DNA of 31,184 bases from an uncultured Dialister sp. (lineage in GTDB: Bacteria > Bacillota > Negativicutes > Veillonellales > Dialisteraceae), in the NCBI GenBank assembly GCA_900543165.1, contig UQQQ01000025.1, positions 1 to 31,184 of the forward strand. Direction: 5' to 3'. Of this stretch, positions 6,808 through 14,986 are shown in pieces. The notes beneath the pieces were generated by a model. It was not told the DNA's origin, did not search any database, and saw nothing but the letters and a program-made list of their open reading frames with translations. A program made the translations under genes and the position numbers. Position 1 is the stretch's first letter, and each line of letters starts with the position of its first letter.

Positions 6808-8010
6808 ATGAAAGTCATGCTGGCAGATTTTCATAAATTCATAGGCTACAGCGGCGGCATCGAGAACGTCTTCGCTAAGATGGCGAGCGCCCTTTCTGAA
6901 AGAGGCTACGACGTCATCGCCGTCTTTGCTGACGAGAAAAGAGAGGGAGAGCCCTTCTTCGCCGTGCCCGAGAGCGTGAAGCTCCTGAACCTGTACCATC
7001 TGCCGGGGGAGAAAGCAGTAAAACCGAGCGGACTTACGAAAGCGCTCCGCGAAGTCATCCGCCCCTTCTCCAGAGCGGCAGCCAGAAATCAGAATTACCG
7101 CCTGCTCTATCAGGCGAAGGTACAGCTGTCACGGCTTCTCGAAAAAGAAAAGCCGGACGTGATCGTCTCCTTCCGTGAACCCACCGGACGATTGCTTCTG
7201 GATGGCGTGGGGACGAAGATCTCCGTGATCTCCATGCTGCACAATGATCCGGATGAGATCTTCCGCGGCTCGCCGGCAGAGGAAAGAAAGGCTTTAGAAA
7301 AAAGCGCCGCCATTCAGGTGCTGCTCCCTTCTTTTATTTCCAAAGCGAAAAAATACCTGCACTACGACCACTTCATCGCGATACCGAATGCGGTGAACGC
7401 GCCGCATGTCACGGCAGATCATCTCGCAAAGAAGGACAAGTACACCATCACCTGCGTCGGCCGCCTCACCGGCCGCACCAAGCGTCAGCATCTCCTGATC
7501 GAAGCCTTCGCAAGGCTTTCTAAAGACCATCCGGATTGGCAGGTGAAGCTCTGGGGAGATACCTATGATAAACCCTATGTCGCTTCGCTGAGATCCAAAA
7601 TCAAGAAGTACGGTCTGGAGAAGCAGGTCTTCCTCTGTGGGACGACAAAAGACATGGATGCCGTCTGGAAAGAGACAGACATCTTTGCATTTCCCAGCCA
7701 TCACGAAGGGTTTGGATTGGCCTTAGTAGAAGCAATGTGCTGCGGTATCCCGGCGGTCGGCTATCGAAGCTGTCCGGCGGTGAATGAGATCATCGCATCG
7801 GGGGAGAATGGACTCCTTTGCGAAGACGGGGTGGCCCCTTTGTCGCAGGCACTGGGATGCCTAATGGACGATCGCGCGCTTCGCCGGACCTATGGGGAAG
7901 CAGCGAGCAGCATGGCGGAAAAGTATCATGCGGAGAAGGTATGGGGGCAGTGGGAAGGATTATTGCGTAGATTGCTGTGCACCGAGTATAGCAAAGGAGG
8001 TGTTTTATGA
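6808..8010 (+). CDS. glycosyltransferase family 4 (first of a tandem pair)
   Basis: A GT-B retaining glycosyltransferase, probably extending the outer core or O-polysaccharide. The N-terminus has the acceptor-side signature YSGGIENVFAKMA. The C-terminal donor domain shows CVGRLTGRTKRQHLLIEAF, VKLWGD, CGTTKDM, and the EX7E motif HEGFGLALVE (E300 and E308), followed by AMCCGIPAVGY. I chose ATG 6808 (400 residues) because AGGGAGA lies seven bases upstream; an in-frame ATG at 6790 would add six residues without a ribosome binding site. It is the first gene of a five-gene run and overlaps the next gene by ATGA. That neighbour is a clear paralogue (for example both have AIQVLLPS), yet this gene is GC-rich (39 of 60 bases in 7441-7500 by hand count) and the neighbour is AT-rich. 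The donor sugar cannot be read from the sequence. Confidence 0.9.
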   Translation: MKVMLADFHKFIGYSGGIENVFAKMASALSERGYDVIAVFADEKREGEPFFAVPESVKLLNLYHLPGEKAVKPSGLTKALREVIRPFSRAAARNQNYRLLYQAKVQLSRLLEKEKPDVIVSFREPTGRLLLDGVGTKISVISMLHNDPDEIFRGSPAEERKALEKSAAIQVLLPSFISKAKKYLHYDHFIAIPNAVNAPHVTADHLAKKDKYTITCVGRLTGRTKRQHLLIEAFARLSKDHPDWQVKLWGDTYDKPYVASLRSKIKKYGLEKQVFLCGTTKDMDAVWKETDIFAFPSHHEGFGLALVEAMCCGIPAVGYRSCPAVNEIIASGENGLLCEDGVAPLSQALGCLMDDRALRRTYGEAASSMAEKYHAEKVWGQWEGLLRRLLCTEYSKGGVL

Positions 8011-9188
8011 ATATTTTAATTGCCCATTTTTGTACTCACTGGGTGCAGTGCAGCGGTGGCGTAGAGAAAGTCGTTTGTAAGTTTGCCAATGAAATGCTCA
8101 AAAGGGGTCATGAAGTAACCGTATTATATATTGACCAAAAAGAAGGGGCTCCATTTTTCCCTTTGGATCATCGCGTAAAAACAATTAACATTCTTTATGA
8201 AAATGGCCAAAAAGCTATTTCTGAAAAACTACCGGTCAGATTACGTGCATGCCGAGAGTTTTGGAGATTGTTCAGCTTGAAAAAGGCACGAGCAATCAAT
8301 GCGGAATATAAAGGGAAACTGTATGGACGGCAAATCCAAAAAATGATATCACAACAGAAGCCAGATGTGGTTGTAGCGTGTTCAGAACAGTCTATCAAGT
8401 ATGTAATTGATGATGCAAAATGTAAAGTTCCGGTGATTGGAATGATTCATTCCGGATGCCACGAAACGATTCCGGAATTATCTGGAGCAGAACTTTTTGC
8501 GATGGGGAAATGTAAGGCAATTCAAGTGTTATTACCTTCCTATATTGATATATGTAAGCAATATATAAGAGGGACTCATTTTATTGCTATTGGAAATGTG
8601 GTGGAACAAACTACTAGATTGGCAAAATATGATGGAAAGAAAATACATAAGATTGTGTGCGTGGGGATGCTTAGTGGAAGAAAGAATCAGCAGTTATTAG
8701 CAGATGCTTTTGCATTGATTGCACATAAATATCCATGTTGGAGTGTTGAATTTTGGGGCAATTACCATTCTACCAAAGGAATGCGGATAAAAAAATATAT
8801 TGAAAAAGGGGAAAGTCCTCAATTAAAAATCATGGGAACAACTACAAATATTGAAGAGGTGTATGCTTCTGCGGATATTTTTTGTATGCCCAGTTATCTG
8901 GAAGGATTTCCATTGGCTTTGACGGAAGCCATGGCAGCTGGACTACCCGCAGTAGGACTAAAATCTTGTCATGCGGTGGCAGAGCTTATAGAGAATGAAA
9001 AGAGTGGACTTTTGGTGGATAACACAAAAGAAGCACTGGCTGCTGCCCTGGAAAGATTAATGAATGACCTAACCTTGCGCAAACGAATGGGACAAGAAGC
9101 ACGTCGTGCTATGGAGGCTTATGCGCCAGATGTAATTTGGGGGGAGTGGGAAGATTTACTACTGCATGTAGGTTCTGAAACGAAGTAA
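8007..9188 (+). CDS. glycosyltransferase family 4 (second of the pair, AT-rich)
   Basis: A paralogue of the preceding enzyme with the same domain order: CSGGVEKVVCKFANEM at the N-terminus, AIQVLLPSYI in mid-protein, CVGMLSGRKNQQLLADAF, VEFWGN, and an EX7E motif in LEGFPLALTEAM (E299 and E307). The 393 residues are full length for GT4. The ATG overlaps the upstream stop codon (ATGA) and is preceded by a strong AAAGGAGGTG that lies inside the last codons of the upstream gene. From this ATG onward composition drops abruptly: bases 8641-8700 are 23/60 G+C by hand count, codons prefer A/T third positions, and AGA and ATA become common. This marks the left edge of a probably acquired block reaching to about 11,550. 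Donor and acceptor are unknown. Confidence 0.9.
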   Translation: MNILIAHFCTHWVQCSGGVEKVVCKFANEMLKRGHEVTVLYIDQKEGAPFFPLDHRVKTINILYENGQKAISEKLPVRLRACREFWRLFSLKKARAINAEYKGKLYGRQIQKMISQQKPDVVVACSEQSIKYVIDDAKCKVPVIGMIHSGCHETIPELSGAELFAMGKCKAIQVLLPSYIDICKQYIRGTHFIAIGNVVEQTTRLAKYDGKKIHKIVCVGMLSGRKNQQLLADAFALIAHKYPCWSVEFWGNYHSTKGMRIKKYIEKGESPQLKIMGTTTNIEEVYASADIFCMPSYLEGFPLALTEAMAAGLPAVGLKSCHAVAELIENEKSGLLVDNTKEALAAALERLMNDLTLRKRMGQEARRAMEAYAPDVIWGEWEDLLLHVGSETK

Positions 9189-9233
9189 AATATATAAAAG
9201 GCATTCTTGGTATTGTAAGTGAAAGGTTAGCTT

Positions 9234-10250
9234 ATGGAAAACGTTCTAGTTGATGACAGATCTCCTCTCATTTCTATTGTCGTTCCTGTGTACAAGGCGG
9301 AAATGTTTTTGTCGCGATGCATAGAAAGCGTACTGCACCAAACCTATACAAATTGGGAGTTGATTCTGGTTGATGATGGTTCGCCTGACCGATGCGGAGA
9401 TATGTGTGATGCTTATGCACGAAGGGATGCTCGGATTTTGGTGATACACCAAAAAAACAAGGGTGTTTCAGAAGCTAGAAATAATGGAATAAAAAACTGC
9501 CACGGGAAGTACCTTTATTTTTTGGACTCGGATGACTATATAGCACCAGAAACCTTTACTGTTCTTTTGCGGTACGCTTTGCAAGAAAAGGCAGAGATCA
9601 TCATGCACGGACACTATTATGTAACGAGTGATGGGAAAGTACAAAGCGCAGTGGATTGGAAGCCTTCTGCGGATTCAGATAAGATCAGAAAGGATATTTT
9701 ATCGAATAAGATCCCGAATTTTGCTTGTGGAAAACTTTTCTTGCGATGCTTATGGGAGGGTGTAGAATTTCCATCAGGGCAAACGATGGAGGATATGTTC
9801 GTTATGCCGCGGATTTTTCTGAAAGCTAGAAAAATTATGCTTGTTACGGATTTACTATATTACTATTGCCAACATAGTGGTAGTCTTATGAATTCAGTTC
9901 ATTTAGATTCATATATTCGGGTAAGATATGGGAAATTTTTAGCTTGGAAGGAACATGAGGAGGTGGCGCAGGATTATTATCCGCTCCTTGAAGCTGTTTG
10001 CAGACGGCAAGCTGTCCATAGTGCAGTGCGTTCTTTCTTCCTAAGCAGTGGAACAGGTATACTTTCTTCACAGATCCAACATGAAATTCGTACGTATCTT
10101 TTTTCACAAAAGGGTTCGATGCCATTCGGCTTGCAATGTAGCAGGATTCTAATTTTATATGGACCACAAAGCCTGAATTGTTTATTGGGGAAGATGCAGA
10201 GAGCGATTGTTGCATATCAGCAGAAAAAAAGGCAGCAAAGAGGAAAATAA
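9234..10250 (+). CDS. glycosyltransferase family 2
   Basis: A GT-A inverting glycosyltransferase, likely acting at the cytoplasmic membrane face on outer core or O-unit sugars. The N-terminus carries the family signature ISIVVPVYKAEMFLSRCIES, then LILVDDGSPD, NKGVSEARNNGI, and the metal/nucleotide-binding FLDSDD (D98, D100, D101). The 338 residues match EpsJ/WaaE-type GT2 enzymes; no convincing membrane segment is present. It starts 45 bases after the previous gene, with AAAGG about nine bases before the ATG. It is AT-rich like its neighbours and belongs to the same acquired block. The substrate cannot be assigned. Confidence 0.9.
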   Translation: MENVLVDDRSPLISIVVPVYKAEMFLSRCIESVLHQTYTNWELILVDDGSPDRCGDMCDAYARRDARILVIHQKNKGVSEARNNGIKNCHGKYLYFLDSDDYIAPETFTVLLRYALQEKAEIIMHGHYYVTSDGKVQSAVDWKPSADSDKIRKDILSNKIPNFACGKLFLRCLWEGVEFPSGQTMEDMFVMPRIFLKARKIMLVTDLLYYYCQHSGSLMNSVHLDSYIRVRYGKFLAWKEHEEVAQDYYPLLEAVCRRQAVHSAVRSFFLSSGTGILSSQIQHEIRTYLFSQKGSMPFGLQCSRILILYGPQSLNCLLGKMQRAIVAYQQKKRQQRGK

Positions 10251-10251
10251 A

Positions 10252-11460
10252 GTGAGTGACAATAAAATAACAAGCATTTTTGCTGTGGTGGTTGCAGCCA
10301 TAATTACATGGGGGGCGACAGCAGATCATTTCCTCAAGACGGGTATGTCTATTGCAATGATAGCTTTTGCATTATATGCGGCATATACATTGTGGAAGCG
10401 GGATTATATCAAGGATTTTTCTATAGATGTATATATCCGTAATGCGTTTTTATCCTTGTATGGATTGATGATAGCGACAACGTTATTTCATTTGGAAAAC
10501 ATGCAAAATCTTATTGGGGGAGAAATTAGTGCGATGGGATTGGTGTCTTTTACCATTCCTTTTTGGTTAATTCTTTATGTGGGCTGGAAAATGAATATTG
10601 CTAAGAGCATTATTTATTCTTTTAGCATATGGGCTTTCTTAGTATGTGTATATGGCATGTATGATTATCATGTAAAGAATCTTTCTCGACTGGTTAGTGT
10701 TTATAATTTTCCGACTCGTGCTGGAAGTATTTTAGTCATGTGCATTTTTTTTACTGCTGCATTGCTTTGGTACTACAGGAGAAAACGATTCCAGCTAGTG
10801 TTGTATTCTGCGCTTTTGGGGTTGGAAATGATTTCTTTAGTATTGACTGAGACAAGGGCTGCTTTTGTAGCCCTGGCTGCTTCTGGGATAGTTGTGGCAG
10901 GAGTGGTCCTTTTTCGCTATAAGCAGTATATTTCCCAAAGAGCTAAAGTGCTTTTAGTACTGGCTTCATTGTTTTTAACTGTTTTTAGCGCGGGGTATAG
11001 TGTTTATATTGGTCGAGAAAGCAGTTATCGAATGATGGGAGAAGAACGCCCTTTGGTATGGCTTAGCACATATAAAATGTGGGAGGATCATAAGATCTTG
11101 GGGATCGGTGCGAGTGAGTGGAAAGCGGCTTACGCAGGACCGTATCGACCGAAGGAGAGTCGCGAAGCAGGTATCCTTTGTCATCCGCATAATATGCCTC
11201 TATACTTTTTGGCAACAGGAGGTATAGTAGGTGGGATAGGGTACATCTTGTATCATGTTTTTTTTGTAATGTATTTTTTAAAACGAACGCTTAAATCACC
11301 AAACGATCCATTTGCCTGGGCGCTTTTTGCCATTTTTATTGCATATACGGTCAATGGTTTTCTGGATGCAACTATCGTATCGAAGCAGGTTTCCCGTATT
11401 TTTTATTTGTTGCTGGGCGTCAGTATCATCTTTGATCGTTGGCATTTACGTGAAGCATAA
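10252..11460 (+). CDS. O-antigen ligase/polymerase-like membrane protein (Wzy_C family)
   Basis: A polytopic membrane protein related to WaaL O-antigen ligases and Wzy polymerases, which transfer or polymerise lipid-linked glycans on the periplasmic side. About ten hydrophobic segments are visible. The large periplasmic loop contains LTETRAAFVAL, ERPLVWLSTYKMWEDHKILGIG (about 265-285) and CHPHNMPLYFLATGGI, the HxHN/HNxxL motif typical of WaaL. I chose GTG 10252 (402 residues): it lies one base after the preceding stop and has AGAGGAA upstream. A TTG 15 codons earlier would overlap the previous gene and add a charged, unlikely N-terminus. The gene is very AT-rich (10,921-10,980 is 20/60 G+C by hand). 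Ligase is favoured because the operon looks like core assembly, but polymerase is possible. Confidence 0.85.
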   Translation: MSDNKITSIFAVVVAAIITWGATADHFLKTGMSIAMIAFALYAAYTLWKRDYIKDFSIDVYIRNAFLSLYGLMIATTLFHLENMQNLIGGEISAMGLVSFTIPFWLILYVGWKMNIAKSIIYSFSIWAFLVCVYGMYDYHVKNLSRLVSVYNFPTRAGSILVMCIFFTAALLWYYRRKRFQLVLYSALLGLEMISLVLTETRAAFVALAASGIVVAGVVLFRYKQYISQRAKVLLVLASLFLTVFSAGYSVYIGRESSYRMMGEERPLVWLSTYKMWEDHKILGIGASEWKAAYAGPYRPKESREAGILCHPHNMPLYFLATGGIVGGIGYILYHVFFVMYFLKRTLKSPNDPFAWALFAIFIAYTVNGFLDATIVSKQVSRIFYLLLGVSIIFDRWHLREA

Positions 11461-11571
11461 AATTATAAATAATGAAGCGCATTTGAATAGATGAATATTG
11501 TCAGTGCTTTCATTTACATTGTGGTTGTATCAAGGGCAAAACATTATGAGGATAGAAGAGGTGCTGGTATA

Positions 11572-12669
11572 ATGATAAGCTTAAGACATAAAAATATCGT
11601 CATTATCTACATGCTCTACTTTGGAGACATGGTTTCCCTTTCGCCATTTCTTGAGATCCTTCGCCGCGAAGCTGTTGGCTCTAAGATCACGCTTGTCATC
11701 GATGCCAGATTTCAAGAGTCTGTCCGGTACAATCCCTGCATAGATACGATCATTCCTGTGGATCGTAAAAAGATGGGGCTTTCTGCTACCTGGAAACTGG
11801 GGAAAGAAATCGGGAAGACGCATCCGGACATTCTCATGGTGCTTCACGGGACGACACGTACCTTCCTCATGGCGAAAGCGATGAAGGCGAAGGTGTGGGT
11901 CGGGGAGACAGGAAATCCACTGGGGCGGCTTTTTATCGATGATGAAATACTGGTGGAGCGGCGTGACTGTCATGCGGCAGAAAAGTATGTCAAGGTGCTG
12001 GAACACTTGGGCGTGTCAAACCTGGCCCACCATGGGATGCAGATGTATACCTGCCCTGCATGGGAAGAGGGGGCAAAGGCTTTTTTTGCCGCAGAGGGGG
12101 TAAAGCCAGGGGATAGATTGGCGGGATTTTCTGTGGGAAGTTCGACCGCGGAGAAGAACTGGCCTGCAGAGAAATATGGCGAAGTGGCGGACTACTTCGC
12201 CGGTCTCGGCTATCGCCCGGTCTTCTTTGGCGTCCCTGGCGAGATGCCGCTCATAGAGAAGGCTTTAGCACATATGAAATGCAGAGATGAGGCTATCGTG
12301 GCGGCTGGGAAGCTCTCTATGGGGGAATTCATCGCGGCAGCTTCTTGGTGCTCACTCGCTTTCACGAATGACAGTGGACCGATGTACGTGTTCGATAGCC
12401 GCAAGGTGCCGGTGATCGCGATGTTTGGGCCGAGCAATGCGAAGCTCCATCATCCACTGGGGGAGAAGTCCTGCGCACTGGCGACGACGGATATGCCGCG
12501 TACACAGGACCATGTGAATCACACGATCCGTGACAGGTCTTATACACCGATAGATGCCATTTCCGTAGACGATGCTATCCGTGCTGGCGAATGGGCACTG
12601 GGGAGGAGAAGCGATGAACGGTATGAGGGGCATCTGGTGTTTGTTGAGGGAAATCAGCATAAAACATAA
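11572..12669 (+). CDS. glycosyltransferase family 9 (heptosyltransferase-like)
   Basis: A second GT9 protein, of the ADP-heptose:LPS heptosyltransferase type (WaaF/WaaQ-like), last in the operon. The N-terminal motif NIVIIYMLYFGDMVSLSPFL holds the probable catalytic D19. The C-terminal half has SVGSSTAEKNWPAEKY and TNDSGPMYVFDS followed by PVIAMFGP. ATG 11572 (365 residues) keeps the family N-terminus and has AGAGGTG ten bases upstream; an in-frame ATG at 11491 would add 27 residues that do not fit GT9. Composition returns to GC-rich within its first codons, so the AT-rich block ends at the gap before it. SGPM replaces the more common SGPxH, which weakens a heptose-specific assignment. Confidence 0.85.
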   Translation: MISLRHKNIVIIYMLYFGDMVSLSPFLEILRREAVGSKITLVIDARFQESVRYNPCIDTIIPVDRKKMGLSATWKLGKEIGKTHPDILMVLHGTTRTFLMAKAMKAKVWVGETGNPLGRLFIDDEILVERRDCHAAEKYVKVLEHLGVSNLAHHGMQMYTCPAWEEGAKAFFAAEGVKPGDRLAGFSVGSSTAEKNWPAEKYGEVADYFAGLGYRPVFFGVPGEMPLIEKALAHMKCRDEAIVAAGKLSMGEFIAAASWCSLAFTNDSGPMYVFDSRKVPVIAMFGPSNAKLHHPLGEKSCALATTDMPRTQDHVNHTIRDRSYTPIDAISVDDAIRAGEWALGRRSDERYEGHLVFVEGNQHKT

Positions 12670-12698
12670 TGGTTGTGGAAGGTCGTAAACATGACAAT

Positions 12699-12747
12699 AT
12701 AAAACGCCCGAGGGGATAGTGGGGTCTTATCCTTTCGGGCGTTTTAT
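12699..12747. terminator. bidirectional terminator between convergent genes
   Basis: A long stem pairs ATAAAACGCCCGA plus GGGATA with TTATCC plus TCGGGCGTTTTAT, around a short loop near 12,719-12,727. A-rich and T-rich ends on both sides suit it to stopping the GT9 operon on the plus strand and the GT8 gene on the minus strand. Confidence 0.9.
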
Positions 12748-12798
12748 TGCGAGTATCAGGATGTGGTATCAACTTTCACAGGAGTCAAGTTTTATGGT

Positions 12799-13782
12799 TT
12801 ACAGTTTTGCCCCAAGGTACTTCAGGTACCACATCAGCATTTCTCCGTAGTTTCCATACATGCGGGCGCTGCGGGCGGCCTGATGGAGATTTTTTGTCCC
12901 TTTTGGAGGAACAAGGGGGACATCCTTCCAGGGTGTTTTTCTTTGAATGGCAGCGTATTCTTTGACGACGTCCCAGTTCTGCACCCAGTCGTGCCACGGC
13001 TTGGCATGGCCGGCGAAGTGAATGATGACTTTATCTTTGTAGTCTTCATTGACGGGCTGCTTGGCCAACAGGGAGTGGCGATCCAGATTGTAGAGGTAGT
13101 TGTATTTCTTGTCGATATAAAGGCTTTTACCGTCAAGCATTTCGTTATGGATGTCCTGATCGTGGTGAGAGAGGCGGTTTCCTACACGCTTGACGTTTTC
13201 TTCCGCACGGCGGACGATGTCGTCGAAGAGGTTTTCTTTCATCCAGAGACGTGTATTGATGAGCATCATGCCGGCATTGAAATAACGGGTGGTGTGCATG
13301 CGCTTTGCATTGGCTTGTTCTCCGCGATCAGATACAACGGCGACAGCATTTCCTTGAAAGTCCAGTTCGGACAGATACTTCAGGGAGCCGCGGCAGAGCA
13401 TATCCCCATCCAGGTACAGGACGCGGTCAGCAACTGGTGCGATGGTCGGTGCGACGAGAAAGCGGTAGAAGAAAGCAGCTACCCCATCAGAGAGAAGGAG
13501 CGGCTTGAAGCAGCTGTCGTCGATCAGGTGAATTTCTAGAGGACTGTCCATGGAAGCCGCTGCTTTTTGAAGATTCGCCTTTTCTTCTTCGGGAAGATGA
13601 TTGATAAAGAAATGATAGCAGATGGAGAGATCTTTATTGTGCTCATGCACAGTGAGGGCGACGATTCCCATGTGTGGTATATAGTCTGTGGTGCCTGTGA
13701 GAGCGATGTGAAAAGCATTTTTTGCGGTCGGCTTTCCGAAGTGCAGGGTTTGTGTTATGGCATTGTCAAGTATATTTGACAT
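12799..13782 (-). CDS. glycosyltransferase family 8 (LPS hexosyltransferase-like)
   Basis: A GT-A retaining enzyme of the GT8 family, which includes the LPS core glucosyl/galactosyltransferases WaaI, WaaJ and WaaO. Visible motifs are HIALTGTTDYIPHMGIVALT at the N-terminus, FFYRFLVAPTI, the metal-binding DGD in LYLDGDM (D125, D127), RYFNAGMMLINTRLW, DQDIHN, and the nucleotide-sugar motif HFAGHAKPW (255-263). The 327 residues are normal length, with the hydrophobic/basic C-terminal tail (MWYLKYLGAKL) typical of peripheral membrane attachment. AAAGGATG lies about nine bases before the ATG. It runs opposite to the operons on both sides and shares an 84-base divergent promoter region with the epimerase gene. 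Glucose or galactose as donor is known for the family but not provable here. Confidence 0.92.
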   Translation of the reverse strand: MSNILDNAITQTLHFGKPTAKNAFHIALTGTTDYIPHMGIVALTVHEHNKDLSICYHFFINHLPEEEKANLQKAAASMDSPLEIHLIDDSCFKPLLLSDGVAAFFYRFLVAPTIAPVADRVLYLDGDMLCRGSLKYLSELDFQGNAVAVVSDRGEQANAKRMHTTRYFNAGMMLINTRLWMKENLFDDIVRRAEENVKRVGNRLSHHDQDIHNEMLDGKSLYIDKKYNYLYNLDRHSLLAKQPVNEDYKDKVIIHFAGHAKPWHDWVQNWDVVKEYAAIQRKTPWKDVPLVPPKGTKNLHQAARSARMYGNYGEMLMWYLKYLGAKL

Positions 13783-13814
13783 ATAAAAACTTCATCCTTT
13801 CATAGTTTCAACAT

Positions 13815-13838
13815 ATCATTTATACTAGTATAAATGAT
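13815..13838. promoter_or_regulatory. 24-bp perfect palindrome in a divergent promoter region
   Basis: ATCATTTATACT is followed immediately by its exact reverse complement. By symmetry it contains TATAAA -10-like boxes on both strands. The plus-strand box (13,829-13,834) has TTTCAA 17 bases upstream. The site sits midway between the GT8 and epimerase start codons, so one regulator could control both directions. No T-run follows. Confidence 0.65.
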
Positions 13839-13866
13839 GTAAAACATACTAGCAAGGAGGCCTTGA

Positions 13867-14952
13867 ATGAAACGGAATATTCAGCTCAGTAAAAAGACAA
13901 TTTTCGTGACTGGTGCAGCTGGTTTTATTGGAGCAAATCTGGTAAGGCAGTTGCTTTCGATGGATTTACAGGGGACGGTCATCGGTATCGATAATATAAA
14001 TGATTATTACGATGTTTCCCTGAAAGAGTATCGCCTGCAGGAATTGGAGAAGGCCGCTGCGCTATCGTCCAGTCAGTGGGTATTCATCCACGGGAATATT
14101 GCGGATAAGGCGCTGATGGAGGAAATCTTTGCCAAGTATAAGCCGTCGATCGTGGTAAATCTGGCGGCGCAGGCAGGGGTGCGGCATTCGATCACAAATC
14201 CGGATGTCTATATCGAGTCGAATCTTCTCGGCTTCTATAACGTCCTGGAGGCATGCCGCCATTCGTATGATGACGGCGCACCGGGTGTGGAGCATTTGGT
14301 CTATGCGTCCTCGTCTTCTGTCTATGGCGGGAATACGAAGGTGCCTTTCAGTACAGAGGATAAAGTGGATCATCCGGTATCTCTCTACGCGGCGACGAAG
14401 AAGTCGAATGAGCTTTTGGCTCATTGCTATGCGAAGCTATACAACATCCCCTGTACAGGGCTGCGCTTCTTTACGGTTTACGGTCCTGCTGGCCGTCCTG
14501 ATATGGCGTACTTCGGCTTTACAGATAAACTCTTGGCCGGAAAGACGATCCAGATCTTCAATCATGGACATTGTGAAAGAGACTTCACATATGTGGATGA
14601 TATCGTGGAAGGAGTTGTCCGTGTAATGAAGGGGGCGCCGGAGCGTAGGAATGGGACCGATGGGCTTCCGATACCGCCGTATGCAGTGTATAACATTGGC
14701 GGTGGTCATCCAGTGAATCTCTTGGATTTCGTGGATATCCTGCAGCAGGAGTTGGTGCGTGCCGGTGTGCTTCCGATAGACTATGATTTTGAGGCGCATA
14801 AGAAATTGGTTCCTATGCAGCCGGGAGATGTGCCCGTGACGTATGCAGATACGGAGGCACTCTCGCGGGATTTTGGCTATTGTCCGAAAACTTCGCTCAG
14901 AGATGGTCTTAGAAAGTTTGCGGAGTGGTATAAGGCATACTATGTCAAATAA
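13867..14952 (+). CDS. NAD-dependent UDP-glucuronate 4-epimerase-like protein
   Basis: An extended short-chain dehydrogenase/reductase predicted to interconvert UDP-glucuronate and UDP-galacturonate (CapI/GAE-type). The Rossmann motif GAAGFIG is at 16-22. IDNINDYYDVSLKEYRL is characteristic of the CapI/GAE subgroup. NLAAQAGVRHSI, ASSSSVYGG (147-155), and YAATK (Y174, K178: catalytic YxxxK) follow, then FTVYGPAGRPDMA and the DFTYVDDIVEG motif. The length of 361 residues is a little above the usual 335-350. GGAGG lies seven bases before the ATG. It starts an operon with UDP-glucose dehydrogenase, whose product is this enzyme's substrate, strongly supporting UDP-GlcA rather than UDP-Glc as substrate. 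UDP-glucose 4-epimerase is the less likely alternative. Confidence 0.9.
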   Translation: MKRNIQLSKKTIFVTGAAGFIGANLVRQLLSMDLQGTVIGIDNINDYYDVSLKEYRLQELEKAAALSSSQWVFIHGNIADKALMEEIFAKYKPSIVVNLAAQAGVRHSITNPDVYIESNLLGFYNVLEACRHSYDDGAPGVEHLVYASSSSVYGGNTKVPFSTEDKVDHPVSLYAATKKSNELLAHCYAKLYNIPCTGLRFFTVYGPAGRPDMAYFGFTDKLLAGKTIQIFNHGHCERDFTYVDDIVEGVVRVMKGAPERRNGTDGLPIPPYAVYNIGGGHPVNLLDFVDILQQELVRAGVLPIDYDFEAHKKLVPMQPGDVPVTYADTEALSRDFGYCPKTSLRDGLRKFAEWYKAYYVK

Positions 14953-14986
14953 GGAATCATTAGCTTTATATAGGAGATCGAGATCA

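Noticed and set aside
11565..11573. Perfect extended -10 (TGG TATAAT) at the start of the second GT9 gene
   Set aside because: It overlaps the chosen start codon, so the transcript would begin after the conserved N-terminal motif. It is probably a chance match unless an internal start is shown by transcript mapping.
12763..13539. A 258-codon plus-strand open frame over the GT8 gene
   Set aside because: Antisense shadow; the minus strand encodes a complete GT8 enzyme with DGD and HFAGHAKPW motifs and a good ribosome binding site.
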